From assembly GCA_002480565.1 (NCBI GenBank), contig DLCK01000008.1:11383-75382 (forward strand): a stretch of 64,000 nucleotides of DNA, read 5' to 3'. The stretch is from Phycisphaerales bacterium UBA7800. GTDB lineage: Bacteria; Planctomycetota; Phycisphaerae; Phycisphaerales; Phycisphaeraceae. Made by a program: the position numbers and the translations under genes. The notes beneath the pieces were generated by a model. It was not told where the DNA came from and did no database searches. It was given only the letters and a program-made list of their open reading frames with translations. Each line of letters opens with the position of its first letter. Within the stretch, counting starts at the first letter, position 1. Positions 44,207-53,510 of the stretch are shown piece by piece.

Positions 44207-47200
44207 TTATCGCAACAGGTAGCTGTTAAGTGTCATCGTTGACAGTTCCACTTCGAAGACCAGCTTGCCGTTTTGCATGGTTGCCGGAATTTGTTTGCCG
44301 GTGACCAGATCGGTGATCGACATGGCTTTGCTGGCAGGGATACTGACCGTGGTTTTGACAGGCGTAAACGCGGTGGAAACGACGCTGAGGTAGATACCGT
44401 TTTTTGTCTCATAGGTTCGAGCACGCACATGATCCGTGAGTTCTTTGCTTACAGCGTTTTCGACGATCTCGCCGCGTTGGTCAGGCAAGGCTAAAAAGGC
44501 TTGTGCAAAGCGCCTGTGCACATCCGCCCATCCTCTGCCGTAGGTGTAGGTGGTCGTGGTGATGATGTTTGGATCACCGTGGTAGAAGGCTTCGACCATG
44601 TACGCCATGCCGAAGTCTTTGCCGCCGGGTGTGAGTTCACTGGTTTCATAGCGGTCGTTTTGCAGGTTCCATCGTCCCTTTTCTTCGTAGTAGAACATGT
44701 CACAAATCGCCAGCCCGTCACCTGTTTTAAAGTAGTTGATATAGGGGCCGTTGTTGGCAAGGTACTGCCAATGAACCGGAGCGAAAATGACGATGTCTTT
44801 ATCCTTGGCAAACATGTCCGGGTAGATGTTGTAGTGTGCCTGTTTGGATTTACTCACATGGTCGATGAAGAATTGTTGATCGTAATTTTTACGGATTTGT
44901 TCGAAGCGTTCTTTGTATGCAGCAGCGTTGGCGACGTTGTAGTAGTCGCTCCAATCCTGGGGTTTATTGATATTGTTGGCTTTGACACCGGGTTTCCATC
45001 CGTCTGCATCCCAGTTGTAGTAGTAAAGCACCAGGTCGCTGCGGTAACTCTTAAGCAGGTCGCGGACTTTGCGCAGGAAGTCTGCGCGTTTGCCTTGCCA
45101 CCATTGGGTGTAAGGTTCGTTCATGGTCTTGGCAGCCCATTGTGCGATTTGTTTGTCGTTACCCGTGGGCATGTCCCGTCCGGTTTCTTTGCAGAACAGA
45201 TACACATCATCGGGGCCGAAGCTGATCTTGATTCGGTCGGAGCGTTGCCGCCAAAGGAGTCCGGCGATTTGCGGGTTGGCTTTGATGTTCTGACCGATGA
45301 GTTCGTCGATCATGGTTTTGAGTTCTTCCCATGTGGCCGGATGCAGGATATTGGCACCCCATCTGACGAAGCGGCCGCAAGGGTCGATCTTGCCATTGGG
45401 CGCGATTACGTGCGCTTCCTTGGGAAGGTTGGGACCGCCCCCGTATTCAATCCGTGGGATAATTGGCAGGTTGGCTTTGCGTGTTGCATCAAGCCACCAG
45501 CCGTAGACGTCTTCGTCACGTTGACCCTCTGGTGCAGCGCGATACCAACCCGGCGGGCGCATGCCGGTCTTGGATTCAAAGAACGCGTGGGATAACCACT
45601 TCTGCATCACCGGGCCAATGGCGTTCATACCCATGTGTCTGGCATAACTCACCACATCCGCAGGCGGCGCTTCAGGCTGACGCTCCCAGTCCATCATCAA
45701 CACCCGGCGTGGCAGATTCTCCGGGTAACGAATCGTCGGTAAAGCTGAATCATCATCCGGTAATTCATACAGTCGAATTTCCGCAGCTGCAGGTCCCACG
45801 TTGTACTCCGCAGAGTAGCAACGTCCATTGTCATGAAAGACGACCCAAAAGCCGTTTTCCGATCCGGTTGCTCGCGCACCTTCATACCCGTAAGTCATCT
45901 CGTCGTTAAAGACGATATGGTCATACCACTGGTATTCGTTGGACTGCGGGAAATTGTCCGTCGAGTAATCGGGCCTTACACCACTGCGGAAACCTGTGCC
46001 TTGGTAGTTGCGGCCGGTCTTGATTTCCATGACCTGATAACGCACATCATTGTCAGGAACCAACACACGCAGAACGTAACCCTTATGCGGTTTGAGCTTG
46101 CCACGTCCAATGCGATAGGCGAAGAACTCGTTGTTGTTGGCTTCACGATATTGGCGGTCTTTGAATGTCTTGACCGACACACCATGTTCCCATGCAGCAT
46201 AGGCTCGGACTTTGACCCATGCGTTGCGGATACCGCCTTCCTTGTAGGGATGCGGGTCGACATCAGGATCGGTCGCACAGTTGATCACATCCACAAGTTT
46301 CAGATCACCGTAGGGTGTGTTTTCGACCTTGTTATCAAGTTGGGGCAGTGACAGTTGATCGCGTTTGGCATACTTGAATTTGAGATGTTTTTCACTGTCG
46401 TCTGGGAATGATTGCGCTGTGAGTACCTTGCCGTTTTTATCTGTCACATGCACACGGGCCCGGAACCATTCTGCGTAGTAGAGTTGGACGCTTTGCTTGT
46501 TGTCGAGTTTGATCAGAGCCTGCCAATTGCCATGACGGTCACGGGTCAATGCTGCCTGTCCATCAATCACATTTCGTTTAAAGCAGTCACGGATGCTGTA
46601 ATGGGCAGTGAGTTTTTGGCCTGGTGATGCAGTGCCTGCCCAGCGCATGAGCAGTTGGAGTTGTTTGGGCGTTTGCACCCCCATATCAAAGTCCGCGGGT
46701 TTAACTGCCCTGGTGAGATCATCCGAATCGGTCACCAGTAAAACCGCATGATCTGTTACTGCCAGGTTCACAGCACCGTTATAGAATCCGACGCGATTTC
46801 GCCATGTGGTGACTTGCACAGCTAGTTGATTGTCTTTGCCGAAATGGACTTTGTCAGCCGGGATGGTGACTGATAAAGCTGCTTCGTTTTCAGTCGTTTG
46901 CCCGAGCAATTGCCCGTTCCAATACAGCTTGGCGCGGTCGCGTGGTTTGCCAAGATTCAGCGTCAGATCACGACCTTCCCATTGAGCCGGGACGAGGATT
47001 TTTTGTCGAAACCAGGAAGGGCCCAGCAGTCCGGAACCTTTGCCAATCCATTTGTTTCCAACCTGAATCAAATCCCATGACGCATCATCAAACTCCGTTT
47101 TGTGGTAGCCGAGTTGTTGGCCGTAGCCTTTTTGATCGTCGGTGAGTTGATCAGGATTGTCTCGGGCAACTTTGGTATCCAGTTCACTCTTGCTGCCGTC

Positions 47201-48406
47201 AGGGCGTTTGTTGTCCGCCATGTATCGCCACAGGCCACGCAGTGTGATGGGCTTCAAAAAAGGTGCGCTGTCCGAGGAGCGTCCGACTTTAAAATCCGCG
47301 AACTTGATGATGCCCGGATTATCCAGAGCATGGTTTTGATAGCCAAGCACAACACGAACAATTTGATCCGTGGAGATCAGATTGTGAACAGTATCAAAAG
47401 TACTTTCGCGGACGTGACGGGTGAAGTAGGTAAAGGGGATGGTGACTTGTTGCCATTGGCCGGGGGATGTCGGTGAAACGGGGATTTGCGCCTGCCAGAT
47501 TTGGACACCGCGTGCGCCCCATTTGCGTTTGCCGGTGTTCAGTTGCACGGTGACATGCCCGGCCATGGATTGGACTTGATACTTAAATGAAATGTGATCG
47601 TAGTCATAGGCCTGCCAGACCGAACCTCTTTGATTGACATCTAAAATGGCGTCTGCAAATTCTGCGCTGTTGGGATACCAGACATCAAAGACGATGGCAT
47701 CTTGACCGTCGCAGGCTTTGCGATCGACGCTGAATCTGGGGCGGGTGTCACTGGTGCCGCCATCTCGCCAACCATTTTCCCAATGCTTGCTGTCGATTGG
47801 ATTGTCCGGCAGGTCATCCATGAACGACAGTTGCATACTCTCCGGGCCACTGGGTTGTGTTGGTTTAATGGATGAAAAACATTGGAGATTAAAGTCAGTC
47901 CCGCCGACGCCTCCGGACTTGTACCAGTCCCAGACACGAATGGCCAACGTGTTGGTTTGCCCATAGGCAAGGGCATCATCCGGCAGGACACAGAAGATAT
48001 CTTCGGTGAATTTCCATGTACCTAAACTTTTGCCATTGAGATAAACTTCCGCGCCATCGTCGGGATCGCCTAATTGCAAAATCAGCGTTCGTCCTTTCCA
48101 TGATGATGGGACGGTGAACTGTTTACGGTACCATGCGATGCCATCGTAGGAGACGCCTTGGCTTTCCCATTTGGTGCCAATGGCCAGGTCCCGCCATTTG
48201 GAGTCGTTGAATTGGGGAAGGTGAAAACCTTTGTCGCTGTTGCCTCGGTCGCCGCGTTTGTAACCACGTTCTGTGAAGAACTTCCATTGGCCGGAAAGGT
48301 CAATGCGGTCGGACTCTTGTGCGCAGGCGGTGTGGGTCAGTGATGTGAAGCTAAGGACAAGTGATGCAGTTACAACAAGTCGCATCAGCGAATTCAACTT
48401 GAACAT
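44207..48406 (-). CDS. Very large secreted GH2-like protein, unknown glycosidase
   Basis: A 1399-residue protein. Signal peptide to about residue 30 (HTACA-QE). Two copies of a GH2-type sugar-binding sandwich (about 35-150: DLSGQWKFF ... GIAWYRKQFTVPSSW ... AEVYLNGKSLG; about 390-540: LRGLWRYMADNK ... WFRQKILVPAQWEG ... AKLYWNGQLLG), with a third beta domain between. From about 890 a barrel-like region (VLMMDWERQPEAPPADVVSYARHMGMNAIG; IPRIEYGGGPN; LVLYYYNWDADGW) is not a family I recognise. The ATG at 48406 has GGAG 8 nt upstream. The neighbourhood suggests attack on a fucose/galactose glycan. Confidence 0.8.
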   Translation of the reverse strand: MFKLNSLMRLVVTASLVLSFTSLTHTACAQESDRIDLSGQWKFFTERGYKRGDRGNSDKGFHLPQFNDSKWRDLAIGTKWESQGVSYDGIAWYRKQFTVPSSWKGRTLILQLGDPDDGAEVYLNGKSLGTWKFTEDIFCVLPDDALAYGQTNTLAIRVWDWYKSGGVGGTDFNLQCFSSIKPTQPSGPESMQLSFMDDLPDNPIDSKHWENGWRDGGTSDTRPRFSVDRKACDGQDAIVFDVWYPNSAEFADAILDVNQRGSVWQAYDYDHISFKYQVQSMAGHVTVQLNTGKRKWGARGVQIWQAQIPVSPTSPGQWQQVTIPFTYFTRHVRESTFDTVHNLISTDQIVRVVLGYQNHALDNPGIIKFADFKVGRSSDSAPFLKPITLRGLWRYMADNKRPDGSKSELDTKVARDNPDQLTDDQKGYGQQLGYHKTEFDDASWDLIQVGNKWIGKGSGLLGPSWFRQKILVPAQWEGRDLTLNLGKPRDRAKLYWNGQLLGQTTENEAALSVTIPADKVHFGKDNQLAVQVTTWRNRVGFYNGAVNLAVTDHAVLLVTDSDDLTRAVKPADFDMGVQTPKQLQLLMRWAGTASPGQKLTAHYSIRDCFKRNVIDGQAALTRDRHGNWQALIKLDNKQSVQLYYAEWFRARVHVTDKNGKVLTAQSFPDDSEKHLKFKYAKRDQLSLPQLDNKVENTPYGDLKLVDVINCATDPDVDPHPYKEGGIRNAWVKVRAYAAWEHGVSVKTFKDRQYREANNNEFFAYRIGRGKLKPHKGYVLRVLVPDNDVRYQVMEIKTGRNYQGTGFRSGVRPDYSTDNFPQSNEYQWYDHIVFNDEMTYGYEGARATGSENGFWVVFHDNGRCYSAEYNVGPAAAEIRLYELPDDDSALPTIRYPENLPRRVLMMDWERQPEAPPADVVSYARHMGMNAIGPVMQKWLSHAFFESKTGMRPPGWYRAAPEGQRDEDVYGWWLDATRKANLPIIPRIEYGGGPNLPKEAHVIAPNGKIDPCGRFVRWGANILHPATWEELKTMIDELIGQNIKANPQIAGLLWRQRSDRIKISFGPDDVYLFCKETGRDMPTGNDKQIAQWAAKTMNEPYTQWWQGKRADFLRKVRDLLKSYRSDLVLYYYNWDADGWKPGVKANNINKPQDWSDYYNVANAAAYKERFEQIRKNYDQQFFIDHVSKSKQAHYNIYPDMFAKDKDIVIFAPVHWQYLANNGPYINYFKTGDGLAICDMFYYEEKGRWNLQNDRYETSELTPGGKDFGMAYMVEAFYHGDPNIITTTTYTYGRGWADVHRRFAQAFLALPDQRGEIVENAVSKELTDHVRARTYETKNGIYLSVVSTAFTPVKTTVSIPASKAMSITDLVTGKQIPATMQNGKLVFEVELSTMTLNSYLLR

Positions 48407-48478
48407 TCTCAATACTCCAATGACGTTTTTCTTTGATTAATTGATTTGGTGTTTTAGCACAGGGGGTGTGAAACATAC

Positions 48479-49324
48479 TTAAGGCAACAGCCACGGGTCG
48501 AGTTGGCTGTTAAAGATTTCCAATAAGCCTTCTGAACCACGGACATTGACTTTGCTGCCGTTGCTGTTTCTGGCGACTCGACTTTTTGCAAGCGAGTTGT
48601 TGACCCATGTGTTGTTGCGGGTGAAGACCAGATTCTCAGGATCGCGCCATGTATGTGCTGATCCATCGACATTCAGGAAGTTGAACTTGTCGGTATGCCA
48701 GGGCAGTCGTTCGGGTTTGGCCAGTGAAGCATGATCAAACGCGATCCCAAAATTACTTGGCAACAGATCAACTTTGTGTCCCGGCCACTGTCCAAAGCTG
48801 TTGTTAATTTTCCCGTAGTAACTTGCAGCAATCAGTTCGTTGGTGTCGTAGGATGTGCCGACATCATGGTTTTGCTTGTAGAGTTTTTTGTTGGTCTGGC
48901 TATCGCTTCGGGTGATCTGCGATTGATTCCAACTGCGATAAAAATCATCCATCGGGCAGTACAGGATTGAAGGTTGATTGGTTTGCAGGTTCAAGACACC
49001 TTCATCCAGAAGCGCGCCCAAATGTCGATGACGAGGAGCAGATTGGCGTGAGATGAAGTTGGTTTCGTTTCTCTGGTATCCCATCATGTAACCGTTGTAA
49101 GAGATGGAATAGGCATTGGTCGAGACGCCGATCTGTCTCAAGTTTGAGAGGCATTGTGCAACCTTGGCAGCGTCGCGTGCTTTGGCTAATGCTGGCAAAA
49201 GGATGGCGATAAGCAGACTCACAATGCTGATCACCACCAGGAGTTCGATGAGGGTGAACGCACCGTTGGCGTTGGCGTTTGACGGGTGGTGACCTGTTTT
49301 ATTCAGGGTGTTGGTATACACCAT
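48479..49324 (-). CDS. Prepilin-type H-X9-DG pseudopilin
   Basis: A 281-residue protein. GAFTLIELLVVISIVSLL at residues 21-38 (Ala at -1, Phe +1, Glu +5), a hydrophobic helix ending ILLPALAKARDAAK, then a globular part. The C-terminal HTDKFNFLNVDG fits H-X9-DG exactly. AAGGAG lies 6 nt before the ATG. The gene directly follows a GntR-type regulator (82 nt) and precedes the GH2-like gene (72 nt), so it belongs to that glycan locus. The longer leader before the signal (20 residues) is usual in the family. Confidence 0.93.
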   Translation of the reverse strand: MVYTNTLNKTGHHPSNANANGAFTLIELLVVISIVSLLIAILLPALAKARDAAKVAQCLSNLRQIGVSTNAYSISYNGYMMGYQRNETNFISRQSAPRHRHLGALLDEGVLNLQTNQPSILYCPMDDFYRSWNQSQITRSDSQTNKKLYKQNHDVGTSYDTNELIAASYYGKINNSFGQWPGHKVDLLPSNFGIAFDHASLAKPERLPWHTDKFNFLNVDGSAHTWRDPENLVFTRNNTWVNNSLAKSRVARNSNGSKVNVRGSEGLLEIFNSQLDPWLLP

Positions 49325-49405
49325 GGTTGTCTCCTTGACATGAGGTCGTCACACAAATGGACCTGTTTATAGCTGTATTTCAAGGCATGTTGACCAACTG
49401 AAACA

Positions 49406-50647
49406 TCATTGCTCCGGTGTGGTTCCCACGATCGGCGTGGTGCTTGCGGGGTCAATGAGCAGTGGCTCGACCCAATGATTCAAGTTCCCATCACAAGACA
49501 CGCGCGATGTGTCGGTGGGTTGACCCATGAGTACATCAATGAGTGTCCGGCCGATGATGCTGTTGCATTTGTCCACGGTCATTCTGGGTTTGAAATCCGA
49601 ATACTGGCGATAGGAATGTGAATGATAAATGTTGTCATAGCCGTAGATGGACACGTCCTTGTTCGGGTCGATGTCCAGTAATTGACAAGCTTGGGCAATC
49701 TCAAAAGCAGCAGCATCATTGGTGGCAAGAATCACATCCATCTTCCCATGTTCACGCAGGTGTTCGAGCATGTAGCCGGCAATGGTGCGTGCGTTGCGAT
49801 AGAGTTGTTGATCCTGGGGTTCGTTAACAAGATTGTGCGGGATGCGAACCGCAGGCAGGGGGGTAATGCCATGCTCTTTACAAGCCTGCATGTATCCGCG
49901 GTCACGTTGGCCAAGCCAGGGACGTTTGTTATCCAGTGATCCACTGACGGCCCAGATGCGCAGGATTTTTTTTGCGCCGTTGGCAATCGCATGTTCAGTG
50001 AGCGCTGCCATGGCTTTGCAGTGATCCGATGCGACACATGGGACGCCTAAGGCAATGTTCAACTCACTAAACGCGACCGTCGGGATGCCGATTTTGACTG
50101 CCTGTCTTAACACGTCCGGTGCGACGTTTCGCAAAGCCACCATACCTGCTGGACGTTGCGAAAGCAGCCAACGCCCGCCATCGGTTTCAAGCCGTTCCCA
50201 CTGGACCCCTAAAGCGTGATAGCCTGACTCGATGGCGTGCAGGTTGGCGTGTTGTTCAACTTCCCAATCAGCTGCTGCGGTGCCAGCTCGGTCTTCGATC
50301 TGTTGATCCAGTCGCCGACCGCGTTGACCCAGTAGTGCGATGACCCCCTCTAACGCGCGGGTGTCCGTTGGTGTACTTGAGGTGGGCATGGCTTTGATGC
50401 TGCCAGTGCATGATGGGTCGATGAGAATCCGTCGATGTGCCGAAACTCGGCGAACCACGCCAACCGACTCCAGGTCATCCAGTAGCGTCCGCAGCAATCC
50501 CCGGGAGATTGTTAAGTCGTTGCATAAATCACGCTCGGATGGGAGCCTCTGACCTCGGCCGATTTTCCGGTCTAAAAGCAATGACTTGAACTGGTCCAAA
50601 GCCGTAGCACGTTTGCGGGTTAATCCAATGGTCTGTGTTTGGGGCAT
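49406..50647 (-). CDS. GntR-type winged-helix regulator with LacI-type ligand domain
   Basis: A 413-residue protein. Winged helix at about 17-75 (GQRLPSERDLCNDLTISRGLLRTLLDDLESVGVVRR), linker, and a LacI-like binding domain (HALGVQWERLETDGGRWLLSQRPAGMVAL; PWLGQRDRGYMQACKEHGI; MDVILATNDAAAFEIAQACQLL; SIYGYDNIYHSHSYRQ). It likely senses a sugar and controls the pseudopilin and glycosidase genes downstream on the same strand. An inverted repeat at 50761-50805, upstream of its start, could be its site. No Shine-Dalgarno is obvious. Confidence 0.88.
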   Translation of the reverse strand: MPQTQTIGLTRKRATALDQFKSLLLDRKIGRGQRLPSERDLCNDLTISRGLLRTLLDDLESVGVVRRVSAHRRILIDPSCTGSIKAMPTSSTPTDTRALEGVIALLGQRGRRLDQQIEDRAGTAAADWEVEQHANLHAIESGYHALGVQWERLETDGGRWLLSQRPAGMVALRNVAPDVLRQAVKIGIPTVAFSELNIALGVPCVASDHCKAMAALTEHAIANGAKKILRIWAVSGSLDNKRPWLGQRDRGYMQACKEHGITPLPAVRIPHNLVNEPQDQQLYRNARTIAGYMLEHLREHGKMDVILATNDAAAFEIAQACQLLDIDPNKDVSIYGYDNIYHSHSYRQYSDFKPRMTVDKCNSIIGRTLIDVLMGQPTDTSRVSCDGNLNHWVEPLLIDPASTTPIVGTTPEQ

Positions 50648-50760
50648 ATGGCAATTTCTTGTTGACGTTCGCGATTGAGCCTGTTTTTCAAGCCTTTAAC
50701 CAAGAGAAGGGGGCTGGCCTGTATTCAAAAGTCTAGGTCTGTGCCGTAGGGCGATCAACA

Positions 50761-50805
50761 ATTTCATACCAACTATATGGTCTAAAAAAATGTACCAAAT
50801 GAAAT
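50761..50805. promoter_or_regulatory. Nested inverted repeat upstream of the regulator
   Basis: ATTTCAT (50761-50767) and ATGAAAT (50799-50805) form perfect outer arms; inside, ACCA (50768-50771) and TGGT (50778-50781) are a second pair, and ACCA recurs at 50794. Such nested symmetry suits a dimeric regulator. It lies about 115 bp before the regulator ATG. Confidence 0.5.
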
Positions 50806-50954
50806 GGCCGGATACAGACACACCAATAGCATCGACGCGCTTTCACAGCTTTTGCCAATCCCATTAAAACGCAGGTGTCATGATTCCATAATTCATGGGG
50901 AAACAGGCATAGGCAATTGCTCTACCTGTTGCGTATTTAAAAACCGTTTGATTT

Positions 50955-51100
50955 GAACACGAAGACGCGAAGGTCACGAAGAACACGAAGAAGAGAAAGT
51001 ATTTTGTTGTTGATTTTTTTTTATGCGTTGAACAAAGGCTCATTCCATGATTGGAATGTCTTCCTTTGTGACCTTCGTGCACTTGTCGCCTTCGTGTTAA
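50955..51100. repeat. CACGAAG-type inverted repeat element
   Basis: The left arm (50955-50993) is a degenerate tandem of ACACGAAG-like units; the right arm (51060-51100) is the reverse complement array ending TTCGTGTT. Between the arms is a perfect 7-bp hairpin, CATTCCA (51041-51047) and TGGAATG (51052-51058). It has the same design as the CACAGAG element at 14124-14211 but another unit sequence. Confidence 0.85.
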
Positions 51101-51186
51101 AAATGTTTAGACTTGAACAAAACCAATGCCCTGAGCACGGATACCCTCGGAATGCGATGCTCAATATTCCGATGGAGATTCAACCG

Positions 51187-53277
51187 CTACCGCTTGATGT
51201 GAATGACACATGGATCGTCACCGGCATTGCGAATGCGATAAAGAGATTGGCCAACTTCGGTGACCTGCATGTGCGATTGTGTTGTCAAAGGTTTCTCACT
51301 GTACACCGTCAAGTCACCCGCTTCGTGGAGATGGACGATCAGTTGTGACTCATCCACATGTGCAAAGGTGATCGCAGCGGGAGCAAGATATTTGTCCGCA
51401 ACACCGATGACTGCGATACCATGTTGGATCGGGCAAAGCAGATACAATCGGCAAGCAAAACCTTCCAGTGTCAGCGCATGATCCGCATCGAGTTTAAATG
51501 CTTCTTTGCTTTGCCAGTCGTAACAGACAAGGCCTTGCTCAGGCAAAGTCCACGCTGACTGCTGAGGTAACATGGCAGCGGCTTGTTGATAATCATTAGC
51601 GCGAACATATCCCGAAACAGGCTGTGTCGGCTCGGTGAGATTAAACTGTGCAATCGCAACACTGCCATGAGCAAGCGGTGCCACCGTGCGATACGCCAAC
51701 GCATCCTTAAACGGATTGATATACACACTGTCAGGTAACGGGACGGCAGGCGCCAACGGACGCAGCAACTTCCCATCACTATAGCAAAGGGGTAAAACGT
51801 TGGTCGGATCAAAGTTCTCAGGATCGTCTGACAGGTACACCGGTCCGCCGCTGACGGCTTTGGATACAGACATAGCGTAGCCTGCAAGTGCATCATTGGA
51901 GTGAAACATGTCATGGTCCCCCCAGACAGTCGGGCCTAACCAGAGCATGTTGGCAAAGGAATTGTGCAGGTGAGCTTTGGCTCGCCAGGCATCGTTGACT
52001 TTGTAATCTTCACTGCAACGGGTCACCGCTGAGACGCGGGTGTTAAAGGCACAAATGTTGCTGTGTGCCATGCAGTTGATCAGCCCATCCATGTGTCGAG
52101 CGCAGGCTGCTTCAAGCGCTTGAGCGTTGTCGATACTGCTGGCAATACCTTGTGGGGTCTGTTTGTAGAACTTGGGGTTCTGTGCCTGGTCATCCACCTT
52201 CACAAAGTCGAAACCTGCCTGTCGTGCTTGACTGATCATCGCATCGTAAAATGCCATGGTATGGGTGAAGCCTTGCCTGGGCATGATGGTTTTGTCGTCG
52301 ATGGATTGCAGGTGATTCGCCAACCCATCCCAGTTACCTTTGGCATCAAGACCGGCCCAGTAACCATTGAAGCACAGCCACAATCCAAACCATTTGATGC
52401 GATCCGGATGCCTTCGATTGAGTAGAGGCTCCCAACCGTTTGGGAACTTTCGGGGGTCGATTTGAAAATCCAGCAGACGGCGATCATCGTGATTCAGGTG
52501 ACCATCATCAACCAGGACATAACGGATCGGCAGGCCCGAGGCTTCGATGTTGTCCACAGCTTTATTGAGGATGGATTCTGAGATGTCCATTTTGTACTGT
52601 TCCCAACTGCACCAACCCAGATGAGTCAGAATTTCGGGATAGTGTTTTTGCTCGCGCAATCGGGTGGTTTGAGCAATCCGTCGATGGGATATGGCCAACT
52701 CCCAAACCTGTTGGCTGGCATCGTAAACGTTATCAGAAATAGCCCATGCAACAGTTGGGATATCCGTCAATTCGGCGTCCGGTTCGGAGTTGTTTTGGCC
52801 CAGATTACCGACATTCACCATGAGTTTGCCGTTTTTACTCGTCAAGTAGGCGCAACTCCCAGAACACCTGGACACGGTAGCCTCCGATTCACCAGGCAGG
52901 CTCTCCCATGCAGGTGCGACAAGGGTCAAGATCGCCATATGCGATCCCTTTTCAAGTTCCAGAAAAAGCAGGATTCCGCCAGGTGTGACATGATTTAAGT
53001 CCTTTAAATGCATGGCTTGCATCCGATTTGACCCCATTGGGAATCGACCGCCCGATTCATGTAATGGATCAAAATCCTGATATGTGGCGTAGTAACTGGC
53101 CTTGGTGAACGCTGGAAGTTTTAATTCAAAGGTTGCCCACAAACCTGAAGTCGAATCACCCGGCGTCAGCGAATCAATGACATGCACACCACTTGCTGAT
53201 TCAGTGGTCAGATCCAGAGCAGAAAGTCTGCAGGGTTGGGGGAAATGGAGTTGATTGCTTTGGGTTACTGTGGGCAT
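51187..53277 (-). CDS. GH36/raffinose-synthase (Sip1)-like glycoside hydrolase
   Basis: A 696-residue protein of the Sip1/GH36 group. HLGWCSWEQYK opens the barrel (about 218), RYVLVDDGHLN follows, FDFVKVDDQAQNP holds the expected nucleophile Asp (KVD), and TRCSEDYKVND the expected acid/base Asp (R-X-S-X-D type, here RCSED). Family members cleave or transfer alpha-galactosyl groups. No signal peptide, so cytoplasmic. It is divergent from the pseudopilin at 53511 and separated from its downstream genes by a 539-bp spacer, so it may be its own unit. Confidence 0.88.
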   Translation of the reverse strand: MPTVTQSNQLHFPQPCRLSALDLTTESASGVHVIDSLTPGDSTSGLWATFELKLPAFTKASYYATYQDFDPLHESGGRFPMGSNRMQAMHLKDLNHVTPGGILLFLELEKGSHMAILTLVAPAWESLPGESEATVSRCSGSCAYLTSKNGKLMVNVGNLGQNNSEPDAELTDIPTVAWAISDNVYDASQQVWELAISHRRIAQTTRLREQKHYPEILTHLGWCSWEQYKMDISESILNKAVDNIEASGLPIRYVLVDDGHLNHDDRRLLDFQIDPRKFPNGWEPLLNRRHPDRIKWFGLWLCFNGYWAGLDAKGNWDGLANHLQSIDDKTIMPRQGFTHTMAFYDAMISQARQAGFDFVKVDDQAQNPKFYKQTPQGIASSIDNAQALEAACARHMDGLINCMAHSNICAFNTRVSAVTRCSEDYKVNDAWRAKAHLHNSFANMLWLGPTVWGDHDMFHSNDALAGYAMSVSKAVSGGPVYLSDDPENFDPTNVLPLCYSDGKLLRPLAPAVPLPDSVYINPFKDALAYRTVAPLAHGSVAIAQFNLTEPTQPVSGYVRANDYQQAAAMLPQQSAWTLPEQGLVCYDWQSKEAFKLDADHALTLEGFACRLYLLCPIQHGIAVIGVADKYLAPAAITFAHVDESQLIVHLHEAGDLTVYSEKPLTTQSHMQVTEVGQSLYRIRNAGDDPCVIHIKR

Positions 53278-53432
53278 TTTACGGATTTCTTTCTGTTTTC
53301 AAAGCGTCGTCTGGTATGCGGTTAAATGTTTTAAGTGTTTGTTAAATTGGGTTTAGTGTATCATTTTCTGGTTTGGTGGACACGATCAGGACGGACAAAT
53401 GTCATGTATTTTTAGCCGGGATAGTGGACTTT

Positions 53433-53444
53433 GTAAACGTTTAC
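53433..53444. promoter_or_regulatory. LacI-type operator palindrome
   Basis: GTAAACGTTTAC is a perfect 12-bp palindrome with the central CG typical of LacI-family operators. It lies 78 bp before the pseudopilin ATG, in the divergent spacer to the GH36-like gene. A half-site copy, TTTGTAAAC, recurs at 54242-54250 before the LacI gene. Confidence 0.75.
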
Positions 53445-53510
53445 GATAAGATTTTTTGTCAGGCCGTTAAAATGAAACTGTCCTCACCCAATCCACTGGG
53501 AGCATCGACA

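Larger units (their letters stand above)
50648..51186. other. Intergenic region with operator-like and CACGAAG repeats
   Basis: 539 bp between the regulator and the upstream GH36-like gene, both on the minus strand. The left part (50761-50805) has an inverted repeat suited to a promoter operator. The right part (50955-51100) is a repeat element. No convincing ORF. Confidence 0.8.
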
